In this document: positions 19,306 to 27,936 of the stretch, piece after piece
Numbering within the stretch: the first letter of the stretch is position 1
How the letters are laid out: every line of letters starts with the position of its first letter
DNA from: Bradyrhizobium sp. SK17
GTDB taxonomy: Bacteria > Pseudomonadota > Alphaproteobacteria > Rhizobiales > Xanthobacteraceae
Direction of reading: 5' to 3'
Assembly: GCF_002831585.1 (NCBI RefSeq)
Contig: NZ_CP025114.1
Coordinates: 1 to 64,000 of the forward strand
Length of the DNA: 64,000 bases
Notes under the pieces: generated by a model
Seen by the model: only the letters and a program-made list of their open reading frames with translations
The model's database searches: none
What the model was told of the DNA's origin: nothing
Program-made: the position numbers and the translations under genes

Positions 19306-19565
19306 ACGCGGACGGGCAAGGCGTCAGGCCATTTGCTCTTGGAATTATTGGGGCCGTTTTGGCGGTAACCTGCTGTGGGGCGCCCATCCTGATCGCAAGT
19401 CTCGCGACCGCCGGCATTTCGGCGTCGCTTGCCGCGACGGGCTATGTCGGAATCGCGATTGTGCTGACAGGTTTGGCAGTCGCCGCCTTTTGGCTCGTTC
19501 GCCGCCGCTCAAGCGCTGATTGTTGCGCGAGTACATTGGACAGGAAGAGTTCAAATCATGAGTGA
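19302..19565 (+). CDS. merF: MerF-like mercury transport protein
   Basis: An 87-residue protein with two transmembrane helices. A cysteine pair lies in the first (AVTCCGAPILIASL) and another in the C-terminal tail (SADCCAST), the pattern of MerF, a small alternative Hg(II) importer. It overlaps merP by four bases and merA by eight, so translation is coupled. Length is close to the family's roughly 80 residues. Confidence 0.8.
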   Translation: MNADGQGVRPFALGIIGAVLAVTCCGAPILIASLATAGISASLAATGYVGIAIVLTGLAVAAFWLVRRRSSADCCASTLDRKSSNHE

Positions 19566-20991
19566 CTGCTGCGCGCCCGCGAAAAAAGGACAAAGCTACG
19601 ACCTCGTGGTCGTCGGCGCCGGCTCGGCCGGCTTTTCCGCCGCGATCACCGCCGCCGAGCAGGGTGCACAGGTCGCGCTCATCGGATACGGCACGATCGG
19701 CGGCACCTGCGTCAATATCGGCTGCGTGCCTTCGAAAGCGTTGATCCGGGCTACGGAGGCGGTGCACCACGCCAATGTCGCGCAAACTCGGTTCGCAGGC
19801 ATCGAAAGTGGCGCCCGCGTGGTCGATTGGGCCGCACAGATCGCCCAGAAGGACGCTTTGGTCGCTGGACTGCGTCAGGCGAAATACGCCGACCTCCTGC
19901 CCGAATACAACAACGTAGCCTACCGAGAAGGTCAGGCCCGGCTCGTCGCTGGCGGCGTCGACGTGGATGGTCAGCGGCTCACTTCGGAGCGCATCATCGT
20001 TGCAACTGGTGCGCGCCCCGCGCTGCCGCTGATTCCCGGAATCGCCGACGTCTCGCCGCTCGACAGCACGGCGGCGCTCGCCATGTCGCAACTACCGCGT
20101 TCGTTGATCGTGCTTGGCGGCGGCTATGTGGGGGCTGAACTCGCCCAAACCTTCGCGCGCGCTGGCGTCGCGGTCACGCTGGTCTTTCGCAGTCGGCTCC
20201 TGCCGGAGGCCGAGCCCGAGATCGGATCGGCTCTCGCGGGCTACCTCGCCGATGAAGGGATCACAGTCATCAGCGGAGCGGCCTATGATTCCGTCCGCAG
20301 GACCGATGACGGCGGTGTGGCTCTCGCCATTATCCGCAGCGGCCGTCCGGACATATTGACAGCCGAGCGGATTCTCGTGGCGACCGGGCGCACGCCGAAT
20401 ACTGAAACTCTCGGCCTCGCCGAGGCCGGCGTCACGCAGGCGTCGTCCGGCTCGATCGTCATCGACGACCGTATGCGCACGTCGAAAGCGGGCGTCTATG
20501 CGGTCGGCGACGTGACAGGCAAAGACCAGTTCGTCTACATGGCGGCCTATGGCGCAAAGCTCGCGGCCAAGAACGCGCTGAACGGCAACAGCCTGCGTTA
20601 TGACAACTCGGCGATGCCGGCAGTCGTGTTCACCGATCCACAGGTGGCGAGCGTCGGTTTGACCGAGGCGCAAGCCCGCGCTGGCGGGCACGCCGTGCGA
20701 ACCTCGGTGCTCTCACTCGACAATGTGCCCCGCGCGCTTGCAGCCCGCGACACCCGAGGACTGATCAAGCTCGTGGCGGACGGCGCAACCCGAAAACTGC
20801 TCGGCGCGCACATTCTGGCGCCGGAGGGCGCCGACAGCATCCAGACGGCGGCGCTGGCGATCCGCTGCGGTCTCACGATTGATGACCTCTCAGAGGCGAT
20901 CTTCCCCTACCTCACGACCGTCGAGGGGCTGAAACTCGCGGCGCAGACGTTCGACAAGGATGTCAAGAAGCTGTCCTGCTGTGCGGGCTAA
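19558..20991 (+). CDS. merA: MerA, mercuric reductase (short form)
   Basis: A 477-residue flavoprotein disulphide reductase that reduces Hg(II) to Hg(0) with NADPH. FAD binding is seen at VVVGAGSAGFSAAI (near residue 18), the redox-active pair at GGTCVNIGCVPSK (near residue 50), the NADPH fold at VLGGGYVGAELAQ, and the C-terminal Cys pair at KKLSCCAG. The usual N-terminal heavy-metal domain is missing; in its place is a short MSDCCAPAKK with a Cys pair. Cytosolic. Fits with MerT/MerF import upstream and MerB downstream. Confidence 0.95.
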   Translation: MSDCCAPAKKGQSYDLVVVGAGSAGFSAAITAAEQGAQVALIGYGTIGGTCVNIGCVPSKALIRATEAVHHANVAQTRFAGIESGARVVDWAAQIAQKDALVAGLRQAKYADLLPEYNNVAYREGQARLVAGGVDVDGQRLTSERIIVATGARPALPLIPGIADVSPLDSTAALAMSQLPRSLIVLGGGYVGAELAQTFARAGVAVTLVFRSRLLPEAEPEIGSALAGYLADEGITVISGAAYDSVRRTDDGGVALAIIRSGRPDILTAERILVATGRTPNTETLGLAEAGVTQASSGSIVIDDRMRTSKAGVYAVGDVTGKDQFVYMAAYGAKLAAKNALNGNSLRYDNSAMPAVVFTDPQVASVGLTEAQARAGGHAVRTSVLSLDNVPRALAARDTRGLIKLVADGATRKLLGAHILAPEGADSIQTAALAIRCGLTIDDLSEAIFPYLTTVEGLKLAAQTFDKDVKKLSCCAG

Positions 20992-21020
20992 GGCAATGGC
21001 GTTCATGTGAAGGGCGAACC

Positions 21021-21797
21021 ATGAAAACCGATGCGCATGCGCAATTAGAGCCGGCGGTAGAGATTCGGCCTGGGGTCTTTCGCCCTGATTGGTCGGCAGT
21101 GACGAAGCCGAGGGCGAGGGAAGCTCTTGCCGGCCGTCTGGCTGCGCGCGCCGGACTGCTGGACAAGTGGTCTCACAGGCTCGATGCAAATGACGATCTC
21201 GTATGGCGCGCGATCTTGCAGTTCTATGGCGATCATGGCCAGCCTCCGCAGATTGCGGACATCGCCGGTGAAATCGGATTCGAGATCGATCACGTCGAAA
21301 CGGCGCTCCGCGCGCTGGACTCGAATGATCTGATCGGACTCGATCGCGATTCCGGGCAAATCCGCTTGGCCTATCCGTTCACGGAAGCAGTCACCGCCCA
21401 TCGGGTCGATCTCAATGGGCACACCCTCCACGCTCTCTGTGCGATCGACGCGCTCGGCGCCGCAGACATGTATGGCGCGGACATATCGATCTCATCACCA
21501 TGCCGTCACTGCGGGTCGCAGATCGAAGTGACGACGACTGCGGATGGTCGGGCGCCGAAAAGCGTTGCCCCAGCAGGTGCGGTTGTTTGGTACGACTTCG
21601 CCTATGACGGCTGCGCTGCCGGCTCTTGTTGCCCGTCGATCGCATTCTTTTGCTCGGACGCGCATTTGCAGCAATGGCTTGATGTTCAAACACCACGACG
21701 TGACGGCACTGGCTTGACCGTGGATGAGGCCTTGGAGGTCGGCCGCGCCATCTTTGGCCCGGTCCTCACTGACCCGCTCTCGGACACCTTGCGCTGA
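21021..21797 (+). CDS. merB: MerB, organomercurial lyase
   Basis: A 258-residue alkylmercury lyase. The family catalytic residues are visible: Cys in HTLHALCAIDALG with the Asp three residues on, and the second Cys in IAFFCSDAHLQQW. The enzyme splits carbon-mercury bonds and gives Hg(II) to MerA, making the operon broad-spectrum. The N-terminal helical part (about 60 residues more than the shortest MerB) may act in DNA- or protein-binding but shows no recognised motif. It lies 29 bases after merA in the same direction. Confidence 0.93.
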   Translation: MKTDAHAQLEPAVEIRPGVFRPDWSAVTKPRAREALAGRLAARAGLLDKWSHRLDANDDLVWRAILQFYGDHGQPPQIADIAGEIGFEIDHVETALRALDSNDLIGLDRDSGQIRLAYPFTEAVTAHRVDLNGHTLHALCAIDALGAADMYGADISISSPCRHCGSQIEVTTTADGRAPKSVAPAGAVVWYDFAYDGCAAGSCCPSIAFFCSDAHLQQWLDVQTPRRDGTGLTVDEALEVGRAIFGPVLTDPLSDTLR

Positions 21798-21844
21798 CTC
21801 GCAGTTGACGCCCTTCCTGCCGTGACACTGCGATCCTATCGAGA

Positions 21845-22321
21845 TCAAGCGTTGGTGGGCCGCAACACCGCAGGACGGCGAAGAACATCGATCTGCTTCG
21901 TAAGCTGGGCATTGCGGCGATCGGCCATTTCGGCCAGGCGTTCCGCCTCGACCGCGCGTCGCAATAATCCGGCATTCTCCGTCACAAGCTGCCTGATCTG
22001 GAGCTGCATGTCGCCAATTACGGCACGTTGCTCGGCGACCTTGTGCTCCACGCTACCGAGGCGATCGGGAATCGCTCCACGCTTTCGGGCTCGAGCGAGG
22101 TCGTCGAGGATATCGCGATGGTTGGTGTAGATGGCGTTGCGCGCGACGCCTGCCTCGCGGGCGAGCGCGGCGACCGTCAATCGGCGGCCTGGATACGTTG
22201 AAGCCAGCCGTTCGGGCGCCCCGCGAACAAGGCGATCGAGGGCCGCGCCCAGCTTGTCGGCGGTCGCCTGCATCCGCCGATCATAGGGGGTCGGCGGCGC
22301 CGGCGGGTTCGGGGGCGGCAT
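21845..22321 (-). CDS. DUF6262/TnpC-like accessory protein, trio 1
   Basis: A 158-residue protein with a HTH-like segment (LTVAALAREAGVARNAIYTN) and a C-terminal coiled coil rich in Leu, Glu and Arg (QLQIRQLVTENAGLLRRAVE). It overlaps the preceding recombinase gene by 41 bases, as does its counterpart in trio 2 (28415-28891), to which it is clearly related in sequence and length. The position and features match TnpC of Tn554, which biases orientation or raises frequency of transposition. That role is by analogy. Confidence 0.75.
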   Translation of the reverse strand: MPPPNPPAPPTPYDRRMQATADKLGAALDRLVRGAPERLASTYPGRRLTVAALAREAGVARNAIYTNHRDILDDLARARKRGAIPDRLGSVEHKVAEQRAVIGDMQLQIRQLVTENAGLLRRAVEAERLAEMADRRNAQLTKQIDVLRRPAVLRPTNA

Positions 22322-24179
22322 GGGAGTCTCCCGTAAGTTCGGCGAGGATGCGGTCGCATTCGGCGATCCGCGTGCGAGCGAGCGCGAGGCTGACTGGGTC
22401 GAGCCGAGAGTTGGAAAGCAGGCTGAGATTGCGGCTTCGCCGGGCTTCCCAGACCGGACGATGGCGTTCCGTTACGGCGAAGTTGGCGCAGCGGACGCAG
22501 GTGCTCTCGGTCCGCCAGGTTGGGTTGGGGCCATGTTCGTCACCGCGGCAGGCGGCGCTCTCGGCACGATAAGCGCAGTATCCCCAATCGCAGACACCGA
22601 GGCGCATGCCGCTCTCGTCGATCAGAAAATCGATATAGGCGGCGAGATCGCCGTCCATCGTTCGGCCGCGGAATTGTGATCGGTCCGCGAGCATTCTCCC
22701 TGCCCGACCACCGAGCCGACTGGCGGTCAGCAGCTCCTCCAGCGCGGCCCTGGTCTCGTCGAGGGCCTGGGCGTCGACGAGCTCGCCGAGCTCGAAATCC
22801 GTGCCGACATAGGCGCGATCAGTCATGATCCGGGTCACATGCCCGAAATGATGCTGCAAGGCGTGAAGGCCCGTGCGATCGCGCTTGCCGACGAATCGGG
22901 CGAAGGTCTTGCGGCCTTGATGGGTGGTCAGGTGCCAGGGACGACCATCGGTGTGCGCCGGCAAAGCGACGAACGGCGCGAAGGATCCGTTGAGCCGCGC
23001 AATAAGGCTGTGGAGGGTCAGGACGTCGGCAGAGCGTGTATCGACGATACCGTTGCCGCGCATGATCAACCAAAGCTCGGGGCGCCCGGTACGCCGCCGC
23101 AGCGGCTCAGAAAGCCGCTCGAGAACATCAATGGCGCGTAGGACGGGCGGTGGTGCGGCCCATAGATGCGGTTCGCCAGCACCGTGTGTGGCGGTCTTGA
23201 AGATGCGACCGCGCAGATAGCTGAAATCCTCGCAGCCGTCGGAGGCCGAACGATGCTCTACACATCCTGCCTCAAGCGCAAGAATCTCCGAAACTCTTGC
23301 TCCAACCAGGTACGCGATGGTGACGAAGCAGGCATCGTAGATTCGCTCCATTAGAAAGCGGAGCCGTTTGGCGGCCTCGATCTTCGGATGCCACGGGCTC
23401 TCTTCGCCGACGATCGTGGAAAAGCGGAAGCTATCGATCAGGGCGACAACCGCGGCGCGGAGCTTGCGATCGCCAAATCCTTGGGCGCGACGCTGCTCAT
23501 AAAGGGGCGCCGCCTGGTTGCGCAACGCGATCACATCATCCGCGGGCTGGCCGATCAGTCGAATGGCTGCTGACAGGAGGGGGACGGCAATGGCGTCCGG
23601 TGTATAAGGGAACGACCCACGGGAATCGCGCGTGTGGCCAGAAACGACGCTGGCGCGCTCGGCGGCGAACGGATGCTCTGGCGGGGGATTTATGAGCTTC
23701 CGCCGTTGCAGATAGAGCGACAGAATAATGATGGCGTAGGCATGCCGGCTGGATGCCGAGAGGGTCCCGCCTCGGCTCCGAGAGGGGCGGCTGGCGAGCG
23801 TGCGGAGGAAGCACTCCACGGCGTCGCGATCAAGTTCATCATAGCCGTGCATCCTCTCGGCGACCATCCAGCGGATGAGGATACGAAGCTTGCAGAAGCT
23901 GGCGACCAATGTGCGAGGACGGGCATGCACGCGGCCCAACGGCGGATCGACCCGCATTGACCAAAGAAATTGCCGAGTATCCTCCAGCCAGGCTGCCCAT
24001 TGCCTGTCGGTGAACCGGCTGCCGTCCGGAAGATCGAAGCTCCAGTCGATGCGAAGAAGGTGGCGCCGCAGGCCTGGGCGCATCCCGTCCAGATGCCATT
24101 GAGGATCCGTCCATTGCGACAGGGACGATATCTTGATCGGCGCCGACCTATCGCGGGTGGCAGCGACGCGTGCGGACAT
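22281..24179 (-). CDS. tyrosine recombinase 3 of trio 1 (TnpB-like)
   Basis: A 632-residue recombinase. The C-terminal catalytic part shows R in YLVGARVSEILALEAG, H-x-x-R in HLTTHQGRKTFARFVG, a HHFGHVT box and the Tyr in MTDRAYVGTDFEL. After this comes a cysteine/histidine-rich tail (CDWGYCAYRAESAACRG ... STCVRCANFAVTERH), likely a zinc-binding extension. It follows recombinase 2 with a 3-base gap. Large recombinases with such tails occur in Tn554-type and recombinase-in-trio elements. Its counterpart is at 28860-30746. Confidence 0.85.
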   Translation of the reverse strand: MSARVAATRDRSAPIKISSLSQWTDPQWHLDGMRPGLRRHLLRIDWSFDLPDGSRFTDRQWAAWLEDTRQFLWSMRVDPPLGRVHARPRTLVASFCKLRILIRWMVAERMHGYDELDRDAVECFLRTLASRPSRSRGGTLSASSRHAYAIIILSLYLQRRKLINPPPEHPFAAERASVVSGHTRDSRGSFPYTPDAIAVPLLSAAIRLIGQPADDVIALRNQAAPLYEQRRAQGFGDRKLRAAVVALIDSFRFSTIVGEESPWHPKIEAAKRLRFLMERIYDACFVTIAYLVGARVSEILALEAGCVEHRSASDGCEDFSYLRGRIFKTATHGAGEPHLWAAPPPVLRAIDVLERLSEPLRRRTGRPELWLIMRGNGIVDTRSADVLTLHSLIARLNGSFAPFVALPAHTDGRPWHLTTHQGRKTFARFVGKRDRTGLHALQHHFGHVTRIMTDRAYVGTDFELGELVDAQALDETRAALEELLTASRLGGRAGRMLADRSQFRGRTMDGDLAAYIDFLIDESGMRLGVCDWGYCAYRAESAACRGDEHGPNPTWRTESTCVRCANFAVTERHRPVWEARRSRNLSLLSNSRLDPVSLALARTRIAECDRILAELTGDSHAAPEPAGAADPL

Positions 24180-24182
24180 GAC

Positions 24183-26027
24183 TCACTCCAACTCGGGCAA
24201 CGGCGGCATGGTCGCCGCCAGGGCGCGCGCCTCGGCGTGCATCGCGTCCGGAAAATCGCGAAGAATATCGCCCGTGAGGATGCGATAACTCGGCGCATAG
24301 AGCATCTCCCAACGTCGCGGATCGAGCCTGCGCTTGGCTTGGTCGAGGCAGTCGATCGCGAGCAGAATGCGGGCAAGATGGTCGGCGTCGATCGGGATCA
24401 CGAGGCCTGGACACGTGAGGCACCCCCCGAAACGTGGGCAAACGCGGGCCGAGCCGTCTGGCGCCGTGATGAATGGAGCGAGGCAGTCGTGGCCGAAGAG
24501 GACCGTCGCGCGCTGTTGGTCGGACGTTTGCTCCGCCATGTTCCCTCCGGACCCGGAAATCCATGCGATCATGAGGTCTTGAAGGCGGGCGATCGTCTGG
24601 CGTTGAAGGCGCGTCGCCTCGGCGCTTCGAATGTATGTCTCGGTGGTGACGGGGCTCGCATGATTAAGGATTGCTTGGGCCGCCAGCACATCGCCGGCGG
24701 AGGCGCGATAGTGCTCGGTGGCAACGCTTCCGCGGAACAGGACGGGCGTGAAACGCTCGATCAGGCTGCGAGGGTTGTCGGGTTGTGTGGCGTTCCACGT
24801 GTCAATCCGACCGTTCGCGCGCGCAATGAAGCGATCGACGGCCTTCCTCAGAGTCGAATGATCTATCACTTCGGTGCGACCACGCCGTGTCCGGCGAGCG
24901 CCATCTTTGAAGGGGCTGCGTGTTAGAAACAATCGATCGCGCTGTCCGGGCGGCGCCTCGGCGACGAGTGGCTCGGTCAAGGCCAACACCATCTCGATGA
25001 GGTTGGGGGCGGCGTAGCGACGGCGGCGATCGAACGAGCGGCGTTGGGCCTTCTTCAGATGGCGTCCTGTCTTGGGCTTGCACCAGTCGACGATCACACG
25101 GTGCTCATCGAGCGGATGCGGCACGAGGCAATCGCGCTTGATCATGCGCAGCGGATCAGGATTGGCGGCAGTCTGGATTGCGATCGCGAGGAAGAATGGA
25201 ACCAAGCTGTCGATCGTGATGTGAAAGTGCTGGGACACGACGCGATAGCCGCCCCAATGCGCGCGCAACGTGTCGACCTTGATGCCGTGTCGTTCGAGAG
25301 CGGTGTGATCCGGCATGACTCCGCCTTCGACGCGGCTGATCCGCCAAATCCAGCGAGCGAGGCCCTGACCATGCCTGGCCTGCGGCGGTAGGTCGGGCAG
25401 CCTGATGATCTCCTGACCGTATTGGAAGCGATCCCAGACCTCGTCGATCTCCTCATAGCAGGCACGAAGGATCGTCTTGAGCTGGTCCGAAGAAAGACGA
25501 CGTCTCGGTTCCTGGTCCGAACGCCTGGTGGGAAACGGGTTGTAAGGAATATCAAGGTCGGCCGGGAGAGCCCCTGGCCTGTTGCGCTGGCACCAATGGA
25601 GGAGCGGCCGCAATACATCGAATGCGGTGGCGCTGGTTCCCCGTGAGGCGGCCGGTTTACGTCCCGAGCCGTCCGCAGCGCGTAACCACAGCACGTAGCG
25701 GCCTACGGCGCTGGAATCGAGATCGGTGGCAGACCCAATCAGCCCGTCTTGCGCCGCGAAACGTGCGAACCGTCGAAGCGCCATCCACGCTACGTAGCGG
25801 GTCGTGATAGCCAGATCAGAGTAGTGTTCCCGGAAGGCGTCGACCAGCAAGGCGCCGAGATCGCCGGGTAGTTCGGCGAGTTGCTGCGGATCGAAGATCT
25901 GAACGCGTTCGCCCCAGGCGTCGCGAAACTCGACCAGCGCCGCAACCGAGTGCTTTGCCGGGGCCTGCGGCGCAGGACAAACCGTGATGCGCCGATCGAT
26001 CGGTGGCGATATCCTACGGGCAATCAT
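24183..26027 (-). CDS. tyrosine recombinase 2 of trio 1
   Basis: A 614-residue protein of the phage-integrase fold with a degenerate catalytic box: HYRASAGDVLAAQAILNHAS and TTETYIRSAEATR hold an H-x-x-R-like, a NH in place of GH and the Tyr. Upstream RRRYAAPNLIEMVLALTE and ILRACYEEIDEVWDRF are shared with the trio 2 copy. The C-terminus has a Cys cluster (CPRFGGCLTCPGLVIP). It overlaps recombinase 1 by 14 bases. Whether it cuts DNA itself or only helps assembly is open. Confidence 0.83.
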   Translation of the reverse strand: MIARRISPPIDRRITVCPAPQAPAKHSVAALVEFRDAWGERVQIFDPQQLAELPGDLGALLVDAFREHYSDLAITTRYVAWMALRRFARFAAQDGLIGSATDLDSSAVGRYVLWLRAADGSGRKPAASRGTSATAFDVLRPLLHWCQRNRPGALPADLDIPYNPFPTRRSDQEPRRRLSSDQLKTILRACYEEIDEVWDRFQYGQEIIRLPDLPPQARHGQGLARWIWRISRVEGGVMPDHTALERHGIKVDTLRAHWGGYRVVSQHFHITIDSLVPFFLAIAIQTAANPDPLRMIKRDCLVPHPLDEHRVIVDWCKPKTGRHLKKAQRRSFDRRRRYAAPNLIEMVLALTEPLVAEAPPGQRDRLFLTRSPFKDGARRTRRGRTEVIDHSTLRKAVDRFIARANGRIDTWNATQPDNPRSLIERFTPVLFRGSVATEHYRASAGDVLAAQAILNHASPVTTETYIRSAEATRLQRQTIARLQDLMIAWISGSGGNMAEQTSDQQRATVLFGHDCLAPFITAPDGSARVCPRFGGCLTCPGLVIPIDADHLARILLAIDCLDQAKRRLDPRRWEMLYAPSYRILTGDILRDFPDAMHAEARALAATMPPLPELE

Positions 26028-27174
26028 CGCCGATCACTTCGCCGTAAAGGTAGGCCAGGCTGTCGACGAGCGCCTCGGAGTGAACCTCGACGCAGCGAAG
26101 ATATACGGCCGTGGACTGAATCGATGCGTGGCCGAGCAGGACCTGCACGATCTTCAGCGGGTTGAGGTCGGGCGACCTCGCGGCCTGCCGTTGAAGGCGC
26201 ACCAGCATGGTCATTGCGAAGGTGTGGCGGAGCCAGTGTCCGGAGCCCTCCAGCCCCGCCCTCCGAAACGCCGTGCTGAACGTGGCCGACAGGCGGGATC
26301 GTGTAACCGGGGCGCCGCCGCCGTTGAGGAAGAGCATCGTCGGTGGCCGGTACTCCGGTCGCGCATGGCGCACGCGCTTGACGAGCGCGGCGCGTTCCTC
26401 ACCGATATACCAATGGGTGCGATCGATCAGCCGCAGCGGCGGATAGGCGGTCCGGGGACGGTCGCCTTTGGTGACGGTCAGCGGCAATCCGACCAGCGGA
26501 TTCCGCTCAACGTCAAGATGCGCCACGACCGGAACCTGAGCGAGCTGTAGGCCGCACAGCTCTTTGCGGCGCATGCCGGTCGCCAACGCCCATTGCGCTA
26601 TCAGACCATATGGAGGATCGAGGGCGGCGAAGAGACGGCGCAGTTGATCGACGCGCAGCGGCCGTGGCAGCGCTTCAGCCTCCGCGATCGTCAGCACGTT
26701 GGCGGATACGATCGCCGGCCGTCGATCCAAATGCGCCAGCATGCCGCGGGGACGAGACGACCGTACCGACACATCGACATAGCCGAAGGGTAGTTCGGCG
26801 ACCAACCGATGGCGGTGCGCCCAGACGTAGAAACGGCAGATCGTTCGGACACGATCGTTGATGGTCGATCGGGCATAGGGTCTGCCAGTATGCGGGCTCG
26901 GAGCCGAAAACATTCTGTTCCGGTAGGCGGCAATCGTCCCCTCGTTCGCCATACGCCAGTCGAGGAGGCTCTGCTCTAGCGTGTCGAACCAATCGTACAG
27001 ATGTTCGGCGTATGTCCGTAGCGTATCGGCGGCATGCGATCGGCCAGGGACAACCGCGAGATCCAAGAGGTAGCGGAAGGCCGACTCGACGATCGCCATG
27101 TCCCGGTCGAGGAGGATCGGAAAACCGGCCGGAATGCCCTCGACGCCTTCGACCGCACGAACGATGGAGACCAT
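26014..27174 (-). CDS. tyrosine recombinase 1 of trio 1 (TnpA-like)
   Basis: A 386-residue recombinase with a full catalytic set: Arg 202/203 in LATGMRRKELCGL, a Lys in LTVTKGDRPR, His 313 and Arg 316 in GHWLRHTFAMT, His 349 in VLLGHASIQ and Tyr 358 in STAVYLRCVE. A SAM-like core-binding domain precedes it (LRTYAEHLYDWFDTLE). ATG 27174 is chosen since trio 2 starts at the same residue (MVSIVRAV), although the frame is open to 27249. It is the first gene of the recombinase operon and probably acts at the element's tips. Confidence 0.88.
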   Translation of the reverse strand: MVSIVRAVEGVEGIPAGFPILLDRDMAIVESAFRYLLDLAVVPGRSHAADTLRTYAEHLYDWFDTLEQSLLDWRMANEGTIAAYRNRMFSAPSPHTGRPYARSTINDRVRTICRFYVWAHRHRLVAELPFGYVDVSVRSSRPRGMLAHLDRRPAIVSANVLTIAEAEALPRPLRVDQLRRLFAALDPPYGLIAQWALATGMRRKELCGLQLAQVPVVAHLDVERNPLVGLPLTVTKGDRPRTAYPPLRLIDRTHWYIGEERAALVKRVRHARPEYRPPTMLFLNGGGAPVTRSRLSATFSTAFRRAGLEGSGHWLRHTFAMTMLVRLQRQAARSPDLNPLKIVQVLLGHASIQSTAVYLRCVEVHSEALVDSLAYLYGEVIGDDCP

Positions 27175-27249
27175 CCTGTCCCCGAATGCAGGATAACCGA
27201 AGGCGCGGAAGGCGTTGGGCCCGCGCAGATGGATACGCGACCATAGCAA

Positions 27250-27516
27250 AGGACAGATGACAGAAAGCGGAGCGCCTTCGGCGCGAGTCTATTTATTGGG
27301 TGCGAGGGTGTTCCCCCTCGCGCTCCCCCCGCTCGCCGCGTGGCAGGAGTGCAGGACTTTGCCTGCACTCCATTGACGAGCTTGTTGGGCCGCCGCCGCG
27401 TCAAGCGTTGTCCTCGCTGCGCTGCGGGAACGCTTGACCCGGACGTCTGACGCGCTAACCTGGCCACGGCGCTGGAATCGAACGCGATAAAGGACACCTC
27501 ATACCGCGTAACCTAA
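27250..27516. repeat. right-end subterminal region of mercury element, four hairpins
   Basis: A non-coding stretch between the recombinase operon and the tip, strongly alike to 33790-34065. Hairpins: GCGCC-TTC-GGCGC (27272-27284), GCGAGGG/CCCTCGC (27302-27321), GAGTGCAGG/CCTGCACTC (27347-27371) and TCAAGCGTT/AACGCTTGA (27402-27438). Then TAAAGGACACCTC and the terminal ACCTAA at 27511-27516. It likely holds recombinase sites and the trio promoter, or a structured RNA. Confidence 0.75.
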
Positions 27517-27604
27517 GATTGCCCCATTTGCTGGGGCGGCCGATGTAGACCTGCGTCGCGCTCGTACGCTTGCCGACCTTCCGCGCATTCAAAACCTTGC
27601 ACAT
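27517..27604 (-). pseudogene. DUF4326 gene, 5' part
   Basis: Reads [20 protein letters not shown] then IGRPSKWGN, the conserved start of DUF4326 proteins, and is then cut by the tip of the mercury element. ATG 27604 is preferred to ATG 27610 because AAGGAG lies at a normal distance. The missing part is at 16451-16634. It follows the DUF736 gene and a hairpin terminator. Confidence 0.82.
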
Positions 27605-27631
27605 GATCATTCTCCTTTCCGCTCACGGAGG

Positions 27632-27657
27632 AAGGCCCCGCAGCTCGGCGGGGCCTT
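27632..27657 (-). terminator. hairpin terminator after DUF736 gene
   Basis: AAGGCCCCGC-AGCTCG-GCGGGGCCTT, a ten-base perfect stem lying between the DUF736 stop (27671) and the DUF4326 start. No strong T run follows, so it may only attenuate. Confidence 0.6.
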
Positions 27658-27670
27658 CTTGCGCGACATC

Positions 27671-27936
27671 TCAGTCGCGGCTCGGGCGAGACCAAATGAG
27701 CGAATAGCCTTCTTCGCCTTCAACCTCGACCAGCGTGGCGTAAATCGGAGCCGGGAAGCTCGGGTCGTCGAGCTTGACCGAGTGGTACTCGCGGCCCGTG
27801 TCCTGGGACTTCTTCTTCCACACAGCACCGAACTCGATGTTGGTGCCCGCCGAGCCTTGACGCTGAGGTTGAGGGTCTTGATGACTCCGGCGAACGAACC
27901 GTCTTCGTTGCGGGTGAACGTACCGATCTGAGCCAT
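27671..27936 (-). pseudogene. DUF736 protein, first copy (one frameshift)
   Basis: Starts [20 protein letters not shown], the DUF736 signature, then after an apparent one-base loss near 27864 continues [20 protein letters not shown] and ends with [12 protein letters not shown]. About 88 residues when repaired, close to the family length. DUF736 proteins are small, beta-rich, of unknown function and nearly universal on alphaproteobacterial plasmids and integrative elements. A leader conserved with the second DUF736 gene lies upstream. Confidence 0.78.

Larger units (their letters stand above)
16635..27516. mobile_element. Tn554-like mercury-resistance transposon with recombinase trio
   Basis: The element's tips are TTAGGTCAGATGTCAAGTG at the left (T 16635, interrupted after TTA by IS630 copy 2, resuming at 17687) and, inverted, TTAGGTTACGCGGTATGAGG at the right (ending 27516); both share TTAGGT and a GTGTCCTT about 16 bases inside. 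GATTGC flanks both sides (16629-16634 and 27517-27522). Removing the element with one GATTGC rebuilds the DUF4326 motif [16 protein letters not shown] in frame. Contents left to right are merR, merT-P-F-A-B, then DUF6262/tnpC-like and three tyrosine recombinases on the minus strand. Gene content resembles Tn554 (two recombinases plus TnpC) and RIT elements (three recombinases). Confidence 0.85.

Noticed and set aside
27250..27516. Short palindromes read as a CRISPR array
   Set aside because: The hairpins differ from each other, with no regular repeat-spacer pattern and no cas genes.
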